DNA from: Chloroflexota bacterium
GTDB lineage: Bacteria > Chloroflexota > Anaerolineae > Caldilineales > Caldilineaceae
DNA length: 64,000 bases
Assembly: GCA_016861025.1 (NCBI GenBank)
Contig: BOKO01000023.1
Span: 1 to 64,000 of the forward strand
Direction of reading: 5' to 3'
Shown: piece by piece, positions 14,138 through 24,994 of the stretch
Layout: each line of letters opens with the position of its first letter
Position numbering within the stretch: the stretch's first letter is position 1
The notes under the pieces: generated by a model
Seen by the model: only the letters and a program-made list of their open reading frames with translations
What the model was told of the DNA's origin: nothing
Database searches by the model: none
Made by a program: the position numbers and the translations under genes

Positions 14138-15556
14138 ATGGATCGCCGTAGCTTTCTGCGCATGTCTTCACTCTGGATGGCGCTTGGCCTGGCTGCGCCT
14201 GCCGGCTGTGCGGCGCAACTGCAACACGCTGCCGGGCGCAGTGTGTTGGTGATCGGCGCCGGGATCGCGGGACTAAGCGCAGCGCGTGAACTGCAGCGGC
14301 TTGGCTACACCGTGACCGTGCTGGAAGCGCGTGAGCGCATCGGCGGCCGTGTGTGGACAGTGCGCGACCCAACGCGCGGTCTGGCGCTGGACATGGGCGC
14401 GTCGTGGATTCACGGCGTCACCGGCAACCCGATTGCGGCGCTTGCCCGTGAACTTGGGTTGGCAACCCACCCCACCAACTACGCCAACAATCAGCTCTTC
14501 GACACAGACGGCGCCGAAGCATCTGCTGCGCTGGAGGAAGATGTCGAGGCGTTGTTCGACGCAGTGATGGAGGCAGTGGAGGAGATTCGCGCGGCGCGCC
14601 AGGATAACGGGCAGCCCGACATATCGCTGGGCGCCGCGATTGCGTCCGCAGCCGACGACCTGGGCTTGAGCGCCATCCAGCGCCGCCGCCTCAACTTTGC
14701 CGTCAACACCACGATTGAACACGAGTTCGCCGCCGATGTCAGCCAGTTGTCGCTCTATCACTGGGACGAAGGCGAGGCGTATCGCGGCGGCGACGTGATC
14801 TTCGCCAACGGCTACGACCAGATCGCAACAGCGCTGGCAGATGGGTTGACGATCCGCACCGGCGTGGCGGTGACACGCATCGGCTACACGGCCAGCAGCG
14901 TCGCCGTTTCCACCACGGCCGGGGAGTTCAGCGCCGATTACGCCGTGATCACGGTGCCGGTTGGCGTACTCCAGCAGGGCGCTATCGAGTTTGCGCCAAC
15001 GCTGCCTGCCGCCAAGCAACAGGCGATTGCCCGGCTCGGCTCCGGTGTGCTCAACAAGACCTTTCTGATCTTTCCACAGCGATTTTGGGAGCGTGCGCCC
15101 GAACTGCTCAACTACATTTCGGTGGAAAAGGGGCGCTGGTGCGAAGCGCTCAACCTGGCGCACTATGGAGACAAACCGGTGCTGCTTTGGTTCAACGCCG
15201 GTGAGTATGGCGCTGCCCTCGAAGCCTTGAACGACGCCGAGATCACGGCTGCGGCGATGGCTACGATGCGCACCATCTACGGCGATGCCATCCCTGCACC
15301 GGAGGCGGTTCATGTCACCCGCTGGCTGTCCGACCCGTTTGCGCGCGGCGCCTACTCCTCGCTGGCGGTAGGCGCCACCCCGGACGACCGCGCGACGCTG
15401 GCTGCGCCGGTCGCCGGTCGCCTCTTCTTTGCAGGCGAGGCTACCCATCGCAACTATCCATCGACCGTGCACGGCGCGTATCTCTCTGGGCTGGAAGCTG
15501 CCAGCAGCATCGCACAGAACAGGCGTCGCGTCATGCTGCCGGTTGTGTCACGGTAG
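14138..15556 (+). CDS. FAD-dependent amine oxidase with Tat-like lipoprotein signal
   Basis: Flavin monoamine oxidase family protein, 472 residues. The N-terminus reads MDRRSFLRM, a twin-arginine-like signal, with a possible lipobox PAGC (Cys24), so it is probably exported folded and lipid-anchored. The FAD fold follows at once: GAGIAG (40-45), E63, RIGGRVWT, and near the C-terminus RLFFAGEATHRNYPSTVHGA, which closes the FAD site in the family. It starts two bases after the second permease and must be co-transcribed with the importer. An exported amine oxidase beside an importer suggests extracellular deamination of a substrate whose product is then taken up. A longer upstream frame is only a shadow of the permease gene. 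Confidence 0.85.
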   Translation: MDRRSFLRMSSLWMALGLAAPAGCAAQLQHAAGRSVLVIGAGIAGLSAARELQRLGYTVTVLEARERIGGRVWTVRDPTRGLALDMGASWIHGVTGNPIAALARELGLATHPTNYANNQLFDTDGAEASAALEEDVEALFDAVMEAVEEIRAARQDNGQPDISLGAAIASAADDLGLSAIQRRRLNFAVNTTIEHEFAADVSQLSLYHWDEGEAYRGGDVIFANGYDQIATALADGLTIRTGVAVTRIGYTASSVAVSTTAGEFSADYAVITVPVGVLQQGAIEFAPTLPAAKQQAIARLGSGVLNKTFLIFPQRFWERAPELLNYISVEKGRWCEALNLAHYGDKPVLLWFNAGEYGAALEALNDAEITAAAMATMRTIYGDAIPAPEAVHVTRWLSDPFARGAYSSLAVGATPDDRATLAAPVAGRLFFAGEATHRNYPSTVHGAYLSGLEAASSIAQNRRRVMLPVVSR

Positions 15557-15712
15557 ATGCGACGATTCATACCCCGACGGCTACGAAAAAGTTGGGAGTC
15601 TGCAACGAGGTCTCGCACTTCGCCTCGCACCGCTGTACTCAGATCATTGGCTCTCCGCGTAACATAATAGCCGCCAGCGCTGTCACGCCGGAGGCGGTGA
15701 CCTGGTGATGGG

Positions 15713-16642
15713 TCATGCTTCCGGGATGCCCAGACCTGCCGCCCCCACCGGTGACGCCGTGAACTCGACGCCTGCCCGCGCCAGCAATTCCATGCCGATG
15801 GCGGCGCGGCGCACGCGTTCGCGACCGGTGGCAATTGCCGCCGCTTCGAGATGCACGCCGCTTGGGTAGATGTTTGGCGCGTTGCGCAAGCCGAATTTGA
15901 GATAGACCGGCGCAGCCACGCGGATGATCTCCGCAATTTCGTAATAGCGTGTGAAGCCGCCCAGCCCGTCTGGCCCCTCGATATAGAGGTCGAGCGGGAT
16001 CGAGAGCACCTGGCGCATCGCCGCCAGCCGTGGCAGCGAAATGTCCGAGGCGACGTTGATGGTGTTGAGACCGTTGTCTTGCAGCAGTTTGACGCCGAGC
16101 GGATTGGCGACGCCGAGCACCGCCGACCCTTTCACGACCAGGTTGGCGGGCAGCTTGCCGCGCTGCCGCGCCTGGTTCACCAGCCACAGCAGCCCTTCAT
16201 CCGCCACCAAAATGCTGCGGATGCCCGCCTCCACCCCGCGCACGATGTCGTCGAAGGCGTAGGCAAGTTGATCCATGCCGGTGTGACGCCAGCCCATCAG
16301 CTTGCCGTCGGGCGTGAGTGGCTGCCCCGTCCCTTCCCAAGTAGCGCGCGGCCCCACAAAGAGCGAGACCTCGATGCGATGTTCGGCGCCGAGCCGCGCC
16401 ATCTCGCGCAGTTCGGCGTTGGTCAGGAGCATCATGCCGCTGCCTTGCGACACGCGATGAACCGTAACGCCGTGTTGCTGCGCCGCCTCGATCACCGCCG
16501 CCATCGCCGCCGGGCCTTCGACGCTCGGAATCTCAATGCGGTAGTGTGCGCCGTCGGGAAAGCGCAGCGGTGAGGCAGGCAGATCATAGCGGTCGCCCGT
16601 GGGCAGTCCCAACTCGCTAAGCAACGTTTTGGCTGAAGACAT
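15713..16642 (-). CDS. Unrecognised conserved protein, possible TIM-barrel enzyme
   Basis: Soluble protein of 309 residues that I cannot assign with certainty. The start at 16642 is fixed by an AAAGGG ribosome site; the frame extends further upstream only through a heptad repeat element. Visible pattern: alternating hydrophobic strands and Ala-rich helices as in a TIM barrel, with conserved-looking blocks FPDGAHYRIEIPS, KGSAVLGVANPLG, LYIEGPDGLGGF and LKFGLRNAPNIYPSG. It has no signal peptide. It is divergent from the U32-family gene at 16926, and U32 proteins often occur as pairs, so a distant U32-like barrel is one possibility; a sugar-acid aldolase or isomerase is another. No catalytic residue can be named. 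Confidence 0.6.
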   Translation of the reverse strand: MSSAKTLLSELGLPTGDRYDLPASPLRFPDGAHYRIEIPSVEGPAAMAAVIEAAQQHGVTVHRVSQGSGMMLLTNAELREMARLGAEHRIEVSLFVGPRATWEGTGQPLTPDGKLMGWRHTGMDQLAYAFDDIVRGVEAGIRSILVADEGLLWLVNQARQRGKLPANLVVKGSAVLGVANPLGVKLLQDNGLNTINVASDISLPRLAAMRQVLSIPLDLYIEGPDGLGGFTRYYEIAEIIRVAAPVYLKFGLRNAPNIYPSGVHLEAAAIATGRERVRRAAIGMELLARAGVEFTASPVGAAGLGIPEA

Positions 16643-16661
16643 CTTGCACCCTTTCTTGATT

Positions 16662-16829
16662 ATTGCGTGTTGCGTGTTTCGTATTGCGTGGTGCGTGTCG
16701 AGTGTTGTAGCGTCTGACGCAACACGTAGTACGCAGCACGCACCACGTAGCACGCACCACGTAACACGAAACACGCAACATGTAGCACGCAACATGTAGC
16801 ACGCAACAAACCACGTAGCACGCAACAAA
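16662..16829. repeat. Largest paired heptad array, CACGCAA type
   Basis: Left array 16662-16706 (TTGCGTG, TTGCGTG, TTTCGTA, TTGCGTG, GTGCGTG) and right array 16717-16829 with about fifteen units such as CAACACG, TAGTACG, CAGCACG, CACCACG, TAGCACG. The arrays are mutually inverted around a loop near GTCTG. The element fills the gap between two divergent genes, so it lies over both 5' regions. Confidence 0.92.
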
Positions 16830-16925
16830 CAGTGTATCACGAAAACCGGCATCACCGTTTGCTTTTGACCCGTCGATGTGAGAAGATGGCACGGATCAGG
16901 CACAGTGAGGAGCACCGTACAGGAC

Positions 16926-19541
<2,616 letters not shown>

Positions 19542-19550
19542 GGAAGATCG

Positions 19551-19673
19551 CTACATCCCGCCGGCAGCAGCGCCTGTGGCGACGATGATGAACCCAATGA
19601 CCCCAATAATGCCCAGGATCAGCATAATGTAAAAAAGACTTGAGTACCCGTTGGGGTTGCCCGGCTTATTCAT
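19551..19673 (-). CDS. Small one-helix membrane protein (40 residues)
   Basis: Short reading frame starting at 19673 behind GGAGGG at a five-base spacing. The product begins MNKPGNPNGYSS and is mostly one hydrophobic segment (about residues 14-36, rich in Ile, Leu, Gly) ending in AAAGGM, so it should be a single-pass membrane peptide. An alternative reading is that it is the C-terminal half of a longer two-helix protein: upstream, from a TTG at 19753, another frame encodes a second amphipathic/hydrophobic start (LNIDKVLHVAVYIM) that would join this frame if a run of five T had one more base. Unknown function; convergent with the U32 gene. Confidence 0.5.
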   Translation of the reverse strand: MNKPGNPNGYSSLFYIMLILGIIGVIGFIIVATGAAAGGM

Positions 19674-19835
19674 GACGCCCTCCACAATGTTCGGGATGAA
19701 CGCTCCAAAAACATAATGTAGACGGCGACGTGGAGCACCTTATCTATGTTCAAACATGATGACGAACATTACCGGTAAAAGGCGCGGGCAGATTGCGAAA
19801 AGATCAGACTTCGCCGGAGAAATGGCTATAAACAC

Positions 19836-19861
19836 AAAGAGTGGCCTGAAAGCCACCCTTT
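19836..19861 (-). terminator. Terminator-like hairpin after the receiver gene
   Basis: AAAGAGTGGC and GCCACCCTTT form a 10-bp stem with one mismatch and a six-base loop. On the minus strand it follows the stop of the receiver gene by about 140 bases, and its lower stem ends in CTTTGTGTTT. The rest of the 19754-19997 gap shows no gene. Confidence 0.45.
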
Positions 19862-19997
19862 GGTTGGGATCGAATCGACAATTGGACTTTTGGCGATTTT
19901 GCCCTGGCAGGGCGCCGTTAGCGGTGAGAATCGTCCTGCACCCTTGCTGCAAGCAACAATCGAGCAAGACGATGAACTCTGGCAGGCAGGACTCTGG

Positions 19998-20435
19998 CTA
20001 GATTGCAACCTGGGGAACAGCCATCCACCCCGGTGCAGCGGCTTCACAGTACATCCGGGCGACATACGGTTTGCCGGATGCAGCGTTCTGTAGTGCTGAA
20101 GGCAATTCTTCCGCAATTGCTTCCTTGGGAATATATCCCATAACGCCGAAGCGGATCGGCCACAGTGCGAGCCGGGTGTCAATGCTGAGGCCCAGCAGAA
20201 GGACTGAAGTCAGTGGGCTAATCTGTCGGAACGCCTGGAGCACGCCAAGACCGTTGTGATCGGCGTCTTCGAGGCCGAGCACGATGACGTCACACCTGGC
20301 GCGACGCAACAGTCGCGACGCCTCGACCAGGTCTTCTGCGACATCGATTGCACCCACATACGGCAGATCCTTCAACAGTTCATACAAGCCCTGCCTCATC
20401 CCCTCGTATTCTTCGATGATCAGCACCCGAATCAT
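19998..20435 (-). CDS. Response-regulator receiver domain protein lacking the phospho-acceptor Asp
   Basis: Stand-alone receiver-like protein, 145 residues, with no DNA-binding output domain. The acidic pocket is present (IIEEYEG, Glu8-Glu9), as are the Ser of LLLGLS (84) and the Lys of YIPKEA (104). The strand that should end in the phosphorylated aspartate reads DVIVLGLED: Gly54 stands where Asp is expected. It is therefore probably a pseudo-receiver that signals by protein binding or is locked in one state. The last 25 residues (YVARMYCEAAAPGW...) fit the start of a NarL-type linker, so it may also be a truncated LuxR/NarL regulator. No histidine kinase is nearby. Confidence 0.72.
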   Translation of the reverse strand: MIRVLIIEEYEGMRQGLYELLKDLPYVGAIDVAEDLVEASRLLRRARCDVIVLGLEDADHNGLGVLQAFRQISPLTSVLLLGLSIDTRLALWPIRFGVMGYIPKEAIAEELPSALQNAASGKPYVARMYCEAAAPGWMAVPQVAI

Positions 20436-20805
20436 GTTCCGCTCCGTTCAAATGAACAACAAGATGAATGCGATGCTGGCTGATAGCTCATTCGCGGGCT
20501 ACATAGTCTTCATCAATGGCGCCCGAGGCGAGTGCTGACATCCTCTGCGCACGAATGAGCTGGTGGATAAAGGTGAGTCACCAGCGAACTCAGGATAAAT
20601 GCCTCACTCCTCTTGTCGATTTGCGCACCCTTTCCCAACGAAAGCTTCAATGCAAGTGGGTCGATCTCGTCAGGTCAAGGCGCTATGTCCCGCTATTCAG
20701 TATAGCGACCAGCACAATTTGTCACAATTGCATCAAGACCGGTATTTCGTCAGCAAAAAGAATTGACTCTATTCAACAGTCTGTGTGACTTCAATCATAG
20801 CGCCC
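20436..20805. other. Gap without a recognisable gene
   Basis: About 370 bases between the receiver gene and the methyltransferase gene, lower in GC than its neighbours. Only short, non-convincing reading frames occur. A weak inverted repeat CGCTAT/ATAGCG lies near 20681-20707. I see no RNA gene. Confidence 0.4.
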
Positions 20806-21609
20806 TTAGAGGCCAGATGCGACATTCGTTGTGCCGACCATGCCCATTGTTTTCCTGCCGATGATGATTCCTTCCCAAAGTTGAAAAGTCATCGGTGGGG
20901 CGTCAAGTTGGGGATGGAGAAAATCGAAAGCTTCGTCGCTCGCTTTGCGTAACAAAGCCAGCAGATACTCCTGCATGTTGGCATCGTGGCGCGCAGCCCA
21001 GCTATCGAAGTCGATCTGCTTGGCGAGGGTTTCCGAATGCTCGACCGTCAATCCAGATTGAGTGAAAATGTCGCGCCATTCTTCCAGGCTCAGGCAACGA
21101 ACATGGCTGGGATCGCGCAGTTTTTCGAGGGCGTTGACATACGCGCCGGCGACGCCATTCGGGACAATGTTGTCGACCACAGCCAATACCCCGCCTGGGA
21201 CGAGCACGCGCATCGCTTCTGCGACGAAATGATCGGGCGCATCAAAGTGATGGGGAGCAATACGGCAGGTTACCAGGTTGAAGGCGCCGTCAGTGTAGGG
21301 GAGGCGCTCGGCGTCGGCCGGTTCGATGACAAGATTGTCCAGCTGTCGCAGCGTCACTTGACGCCGAACCTGCTCCAGCATTTCCGGCGTGATGTCGGTC
21401 GCCCAAACCTGACGTACATAAGGGGCGAACAGGAACGCGGTGTGTCCGACGCCGGTTGCAACGTCGAGGACAAGCCAGTCGGGTTGTGGGTTGACAAGCG
21501 CCAGCAGACGCTCCAGGCTCGCCCCTTTGGCATGGGGAGCGCTCGTCACATAGGCGGCGGCGTTGGCGCCAAACTCGCGCCGCACGGCGGCTTTGGTTTG
21601 TTCGGTCAT
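20806..21609 (-). CDS. Class I SAM-dependent methyltransferase
   Basis: Soluble methyltransferase, 267 residues. Motif I LVLDVATGVGHT (47-56) and the acidic residue at the end of strand 2 (ATDITPEML, Asp72) bind SAM; ADAERLPYTDGAFNLVTCRIAPHHF is the motif II/III region of the UbiE/Methyltransf_11 type. The acceptor is unknown: UbiE-like proteins methylate quinones, but many small-molecule enzymes look alike. It lies on the same strand as the aminotransferase gene upstream, but a perfect 24-bp hairpin separates them, so it may have separate expression. The ATG at 21609 is preceded by AAGGAGC. Confidence 0.85.
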   Translation of the reverse strand: MTEQTKAAVRREFGANAAAYVTSAPHAKGASLERLLALVNPQPDWLVLDVATGVGHTAFLFAPYVRQVWATDITPEMLEQVRRQVTLRQLDNLVIEPADAERLPYTDGAFNLVTCRIAPHHFDAPDHFVAEAMRVLVPGGVLAVVDNIVPNGVAGAYVNALEKLRDPSHVRCLSLEEWRDIFTQSGLTVEHSETLAKQIDFDSWAARHDANMQEYLLALLRKASDEAFDFLHPQLDAPPMTFQLWEGIIIGRKTMGMVGTTNVASGL

Positions 21610-21642
21610 GCACTTGCTCCTTCCGACGTCTTGTCACAAGAA

Positions 21643-21698
21643 CAATCCATCGTCGCCGGCTTGACGAAGCAGCCCGTCAAGCCGGCGACGATGGATTG
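21643..21698 (-). terminator. Perfect 24-bp hairpin between aminotransferase and methyltransferase genes
   Basis: Arms 21643-21666 and 21675-21698 are exact reverse complements around an 8-base loop. On the minus strand the hairpin follows the aminotransferase stop by 36 bases, and the next bases are TTGTTCTTGT, a weak T-rich tail. It may stop or shield the upstream transcript. Confidence 0.55.
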
Positions 21699-21734
21699 CA
21701 CGACGATTTGCCCCTTCGCAGCTCACCCCTACTC

Positions 21735-23075
21735 TCAGGCAGCCAGGCGTTGGCGGCGGGTGCGTCGCCCGAAGACTGCACTTACTGCGTCCTCCACCAG
21801 ATTCAGCGATTCATCGATCACGGCGGCGCTGTGGCTGTAGGACATGAACCACGGCTCGCGCGGGTCGTCGTCGACCAGGATGCCGCGATGGATCAATTCA
21901 GCGCCGAGCAGACCGAACAACTCGCCGTCGAACTCGCTGTAGCTGCGATAGTCGGTCGGCGGCTCGTCCTTGCCCAGCAACACGCTAAACATGGAGGGAA
22001 CGCCGGTCACGGCATGGGGAACGCCCGCACGTCGCAAGATTGTGCGAATGCCATCCATCAGGCGCTGGCCGTTGGCGAAGATCGACTCGATCACGGGCTG
22101 CGTTTCAATGATCTCCAGTGTGGCATTGGCGGCGGTGGCGGCGACGACGTTGCCGCAATAGGTGCCGCCGTGCGCCACGCGCCCTGGCTCGACCACCGCC
22201 ATGATCTCATCGCGGCCAGCCACGGCGGAGACGGGGAAGCCGTTGCCCATCGCTTTTGCATACGCCGCCAGGTCAGCCTTGACGCCGAAATATTCTTGCG
22301 CGCCGCCCTTCGCCAGCCGGAAGCCGGTCTTGACTTCGTCGAAGATCAGCACGATGCCAAATTCGTCGCATAGTTCACGCACGCGACGCAGCCACGCCAG
22401 GTCGGGCAAAATACAGGCGACGTTGCCCATGATCGGTTCGAGCACGACGGCGGCAAGCTCGTCGCTGTGCTCAACCACGGCGCGTTCGAGCATCTCAATG
22501 TCGTTGTAGGGCAGTGAAATCATGTAGTTGCGGATGGCGACGGGCATGCCTTCGGTGGCGCGCAGGCGATGCGGATGGCTGCGCGGTCCAAGCAGTTCAG
22601 CTTTGGCGGTTGGCCCGCTGAACATGACATAGTCGAAGTTGCCGTGATAGTTGCCCTCAAACTTGATAAACTTTTCGCGACCTGTGTAGGCGCGAGCGAT
22701 GCGCAGCGCGTGCATGTTGGCTTCGGTGCCGGTGTTAGAGAGACGCACTTTGTCCATACTGGTCATGCGCGTGAAGCGCTCCGCCAGCTCGATCTCGATC
22801 GGCGTAGTGGCGGCGAAGAGCACGCCGTTCTGAATCGCTTGGGCGACGCGATGGTTGACCTCTGGATGGGCGTGCCCCAAAATGATGGGACCGAAGCCGA
22901 GACGATAGTCGATGTAGCGATTATCGTCGGCGTCCCAAACATACGCGCCCGCGCCGCGCGCGATAATAGGCGTTTCCTCATCGCCCCAGTAACGGAAATT
23001 CGAGTTGACGCCGTAGGGGATGTATTGCTTGGCTTTGTTGAAAAGTTGATGGGTCTTAGTTTTGTTCGTGTTCAT
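21735..23075 (-). CDS. Class III aminotransferase, glutamate-1-semialdehyde aminomutase-like
   Basis: PLP enzyme of 446 residues. The start at 23075 is fixed by GGAGATAGAATC upstream; the longer frame before it holds a heptad element. Family features: the PLP-phosphate contact SNTGTEANMHALRIARAYTGR, FIKFEGNYHG, the DEVKTGFR aspartate that holds the pyridine nitrogen, and the lysine in AKAMGNGFPVSAVAGR that would form the Schiff base. Overall it resembles glutamate-1-semialdehyde 2,1-aminomutase, but the lysine motif differs from HemL (GGKIIGGG type), so it more likely serves another amino or keto substrate. An Lrp-type regulator lies directly upstream on the same strand, which suggests amino-acid control. 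Confidence 0.88.
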   Translation of the reverse strand: MNTNKTKTHQLFNKAKQYIPYGVNSNFRYWGDEETPIIARGAGAYVWDADDNRYIDYRLGFGPIILGHAHPEVNHRVAQAIQNGVLFAATTPIEIELAERFTRMTSMDKVRLSNTGTEANMHALRIARAYTGREKFIKFEGNYHGNFDYVMFSGPTAKAELLGPRSHPHRLRATEGMPVAIRNYMISLPYNDIEMLERAVVEHSDELAAVVLEPIMGNVACILPDLAWLRRVRELCDEFGIVLIFDEVKTGFRLAKGGAQEYFGVKADLAAYAKAMGNGFPVSAVAGRDEIMAVVEPGRVAHGGTYCGNVVAATAANATLEIIETQPVIESIFANGQRLMDGIRTILRRAGVPHAVTGVPSMFSVLLGKDEPPTDYRSYSEFDGELFGLLGAELIHRGILVDDDPREPWFMSYSHSAAVIDESLNLVEDAVSAVFGRRTRRQRLAA

Positions 23076-23240
23076 GATTCTATCTCCATGGCTTTCACAA
23101 GGTTCGTTCAACGGGGTGGCGGGCAAGTTGGTTGGTCGCTGCATGTTAGCAACGCGTGTCACCCCCCTTGTGGAAGCCACGGAGACTGTCCGTGGGATCC
23201 TCGTCCATACAATGCTCCTTGGTAGTCGCCGAGATTGGGG

Positions 23241-23328
23241 TGTGTTGCGTGTTACGTGTTTCGTGGTGCGTTCGGGTAATCTCGCCACTACGGAACACGT
23301 AGCACGCAACACACAATACGTGACACGC
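23241..23328. repeat. Paired inverted heptad arrays, CACGCAA type
   Basis: Left array 23241-23271 (GTTGCGT, GTTACGT, GTTTCGT, GGTGCGT) and right array 23291-23328 (AACACGT, AGCACGC, AACACAC, AATACGT, GACACGC) are mutually inverted around a loop of about 20 bases, between the Lrp-type gene and the aminotransferase gene. Confidence 0.88.
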
Positions 23329-23330
23329 TT

Positions 23331-23855
23331 TCACGCACCGCCTGATGGTGGATTCCAGGCGTAAATCTCTTTGACGATGTCTAGATAGATAAAAGTCTCC
23401 GCCTCGCGTACGCCCTCGACGCTGTAGAGCTTATCGCTCAAGAAGCGCAGCAGGTCGGCGTTGTCGATGCAGGTCACTTCCACCAAAAAATTGTAAGTGC
23501 CCGACGTGATGGTGAGGTAGATGACTTCCTCGAACGCAGCAATCTGGTTGGCGATCTCGCGCAGGCGATTGCCGTCCGCCTTGACGCCGATCAGCGCCAT
23601 CGTATGATAGCCGCTGCGCAGTGGGTTCGTCACCGCCGCAAATTGCAACACCCCAGCGTCAACCAACCGCTGCACGCGTTGTCGGATCATCCCCGGCGAG
23701 ACGTTGAGCTGTGCAGCGATCGTGGTGAACGGCAGGCGTCCATCTCCTTTAAGCGCCTGAATGATCGCCCGATCGGTTTTGTCCAACGTCAGTCCCGCCA
23801 ACTTACAACCCTCACTTCGCCCATCGTCGCTCACTTTCCACTTCCACCCTACCAT
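23331..23855 (-). CDS. Lrp/AsnC-family transcriptional regulator
   Basis: Regulator of 174 residues if the first ATG is used; the core begins at LDKTDRAIIQALKGDGR (about residue 24), so a later start is possible. The HTH is FTTIAAQLNVSPGMIRQRVQRLVDAGVL, followed by the effector-binding RAM domain (MALIGVKADG..., VIYLTITSGTYNFLVEVTC). Such proteins bind amino acids and control their metabolism. It lies upstream of, and co-directional with, the class III aminotransferase gene, with only a heptad element between them, so the aminotransferase is its most likely target. Confidence 0.9.
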   Translation of the reverse strand: MVGWKWKVSDDGRSEGCKLAGLTLDKTDRAIIQALKGDGRLPFTTIAAQLNVSPGMIRQRVQRLVDAGVLQFAAVTNPLRSGYHTMALIGVKADGNRLREIANQIAAFEEVIYLTITSGTYNFLVEVTCIDNADLLRFLSDKLYSVEGVREAETFIYLDIVKEIYAWNPPSGGA

Positions 23856-24010
23856 GCAGAATGCGCATCTGTCAAGCCCTCAAAATGCAAAAAAAGCAAT
23901 GAACAGGTCAAATTGTGATGATATTCACATATATTGGGTGCATCTGGTGCGGAATTGGTAAATTTGTCTGTTGGCAGGGATCACCATCGACAGCATTGAA
24001 ACGCGCAAAC

Positions 24011-24046
24011 AAAAAAACGGGAGAGGCAATGGCGCCTCTCCCGTTT
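24011..24046 (-). terminator. Intrinsic terminator of the DUF4013 gene
   Basis: A perfect 13-bp stem (AAACGGGAGAGGC and its complement, 24015-24046) with a six-base loop is followed on the minus strand by a run of T opposite the seven A at 24011-24017. It lies 36 bases after the DUF4013 stop. Confidence 0.85.
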
Positions 24047-24081
24047 CTCTTACACTGCTTCTCTTATACTGCGGTGCGACG

Positions 24082-24837
24082 TCAGCTTTGCGGCGTATTT
24101 TCGTCGCTGGCGGGCGGCGGCTGGACAGGCGGCGCAACCGGCGCCGTGGCTGGTGGATAGTAGACGCGCCCCGTGCTGTCCTTATAGGCGATCTGCCCCA
24201 ACAGGTTGAACTGATAGACGTAGGTCACGAAGGTCGCGACCGGAATCGTCACAATCAAGCCAACGATGCAGAGCAAAACGCCGACAATGCCCGCCACAGT
24301 CGAGATCACAAAGCTGGCGACGATGTAAGCCAGCATGAACAAGATCACGTCGATGACGTGTTCACGCGTCCACTGAAAAATCTCGCTCAACTGCAAGCCG
24401 CTGCGGATCTCCTCGTCACGCGCAAACCAAAGCGTAAAGCCTGGCGTCATCAAGGTGATGAAGATGCCATACACCACCGTCAGGCAAGTCGCGCCGACCA
24501 AGATGGTGACGCCGAGCGTTCTGACAAAGCTATCGGAATCGGCCATGACGCCGCCAATTGTCATCGGAATCGACACCAGGATCAACGGCAGCGCCCAGAT
24601 CAGATAGACCACAAAGAGCTTGAAGCCGCGCACCAGGTCGCCGCTCCAATCGTCCCATTCGGGCAGCGGAAGCGACTTTCCATCCCGGATGTTCTGCATC
24701 AGACGCAGGCTGTAGCCGATTATGATGAAGACCGGCACAATCAGGAAGGAGAGTAATCCAAGTGCAGCGCCGATGGCGACTTTTTCTTTCCAACGCGGGT
24801 CATCAGTAATAAAGGTCAATGCTTTCACGAAGTCCAT
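24082..24837 (-). CDS. DUF4013-family integral membrane protein
   Basis: Polytopic membrane protein of 251 residues. Two ATGs six bases apart compete (24843 and 24837); GAGGAG lies only one base before the first but at a good eight-base spacing from the second, so 24837 is preferred. Four to five hydrophobic stretches are visible (IGAALGLLSFLIVPVFIIIGY, LFVVYLIWALPLILVSIPM, TLGVTILVGATCLTVVYGIF, then an Ile/Val-rich pair). The amphipathic WDDWSGDLVRGFKLFVV stretch is the DUF4013 signature. A Pro-rich tail ends the protein. Function unknown in the family. It has its own terminator, so it is probably monocistronic. Confidence 0.82.
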   Translation of the reverse strand: MDFVKALTFITDDPRWKEKVAIGAALGLLSFLIVPVFIIIGYSLRLMQNIRDGKSLPLPEWDDWSGDLVRGFKLFVVYLIWALPLILVSIPMTIGGVMADSDSFVRTLGVTILVGATCLTVVYGIFITLMTPGFTLWFARDEEIRSGLQLSEIFQWTREHVIDVILFMLAYIVASFVISTVAGIVGVLLCIVGLIVTIPVATFVTYVYQFNLLGQIAYKDSTGRVYYPPATAPVAPPVQPPPASDENTPQS

Positions 24838-24994
24838 ATTCATTCTCCTCGTTTGTTACCATCTCTTAACGGGCGCTGCAGCTGTTGTTCGTGGCAGCGC
24901 ACCGTTTCTTGCATTTTCATAGAGCTATACGCATCGACAGGGTGAGAAGTTGCAATGATGAATCGCCTGGGCGCCCGAAGAGTCGCCGCATTCG

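Noticed and set aside
16662..16829. Possible CRISPR array
   Set aside because: The repeat unit is only 7 bp, degenerate, directly tandem and without spacers; no cas gene is present in the window.
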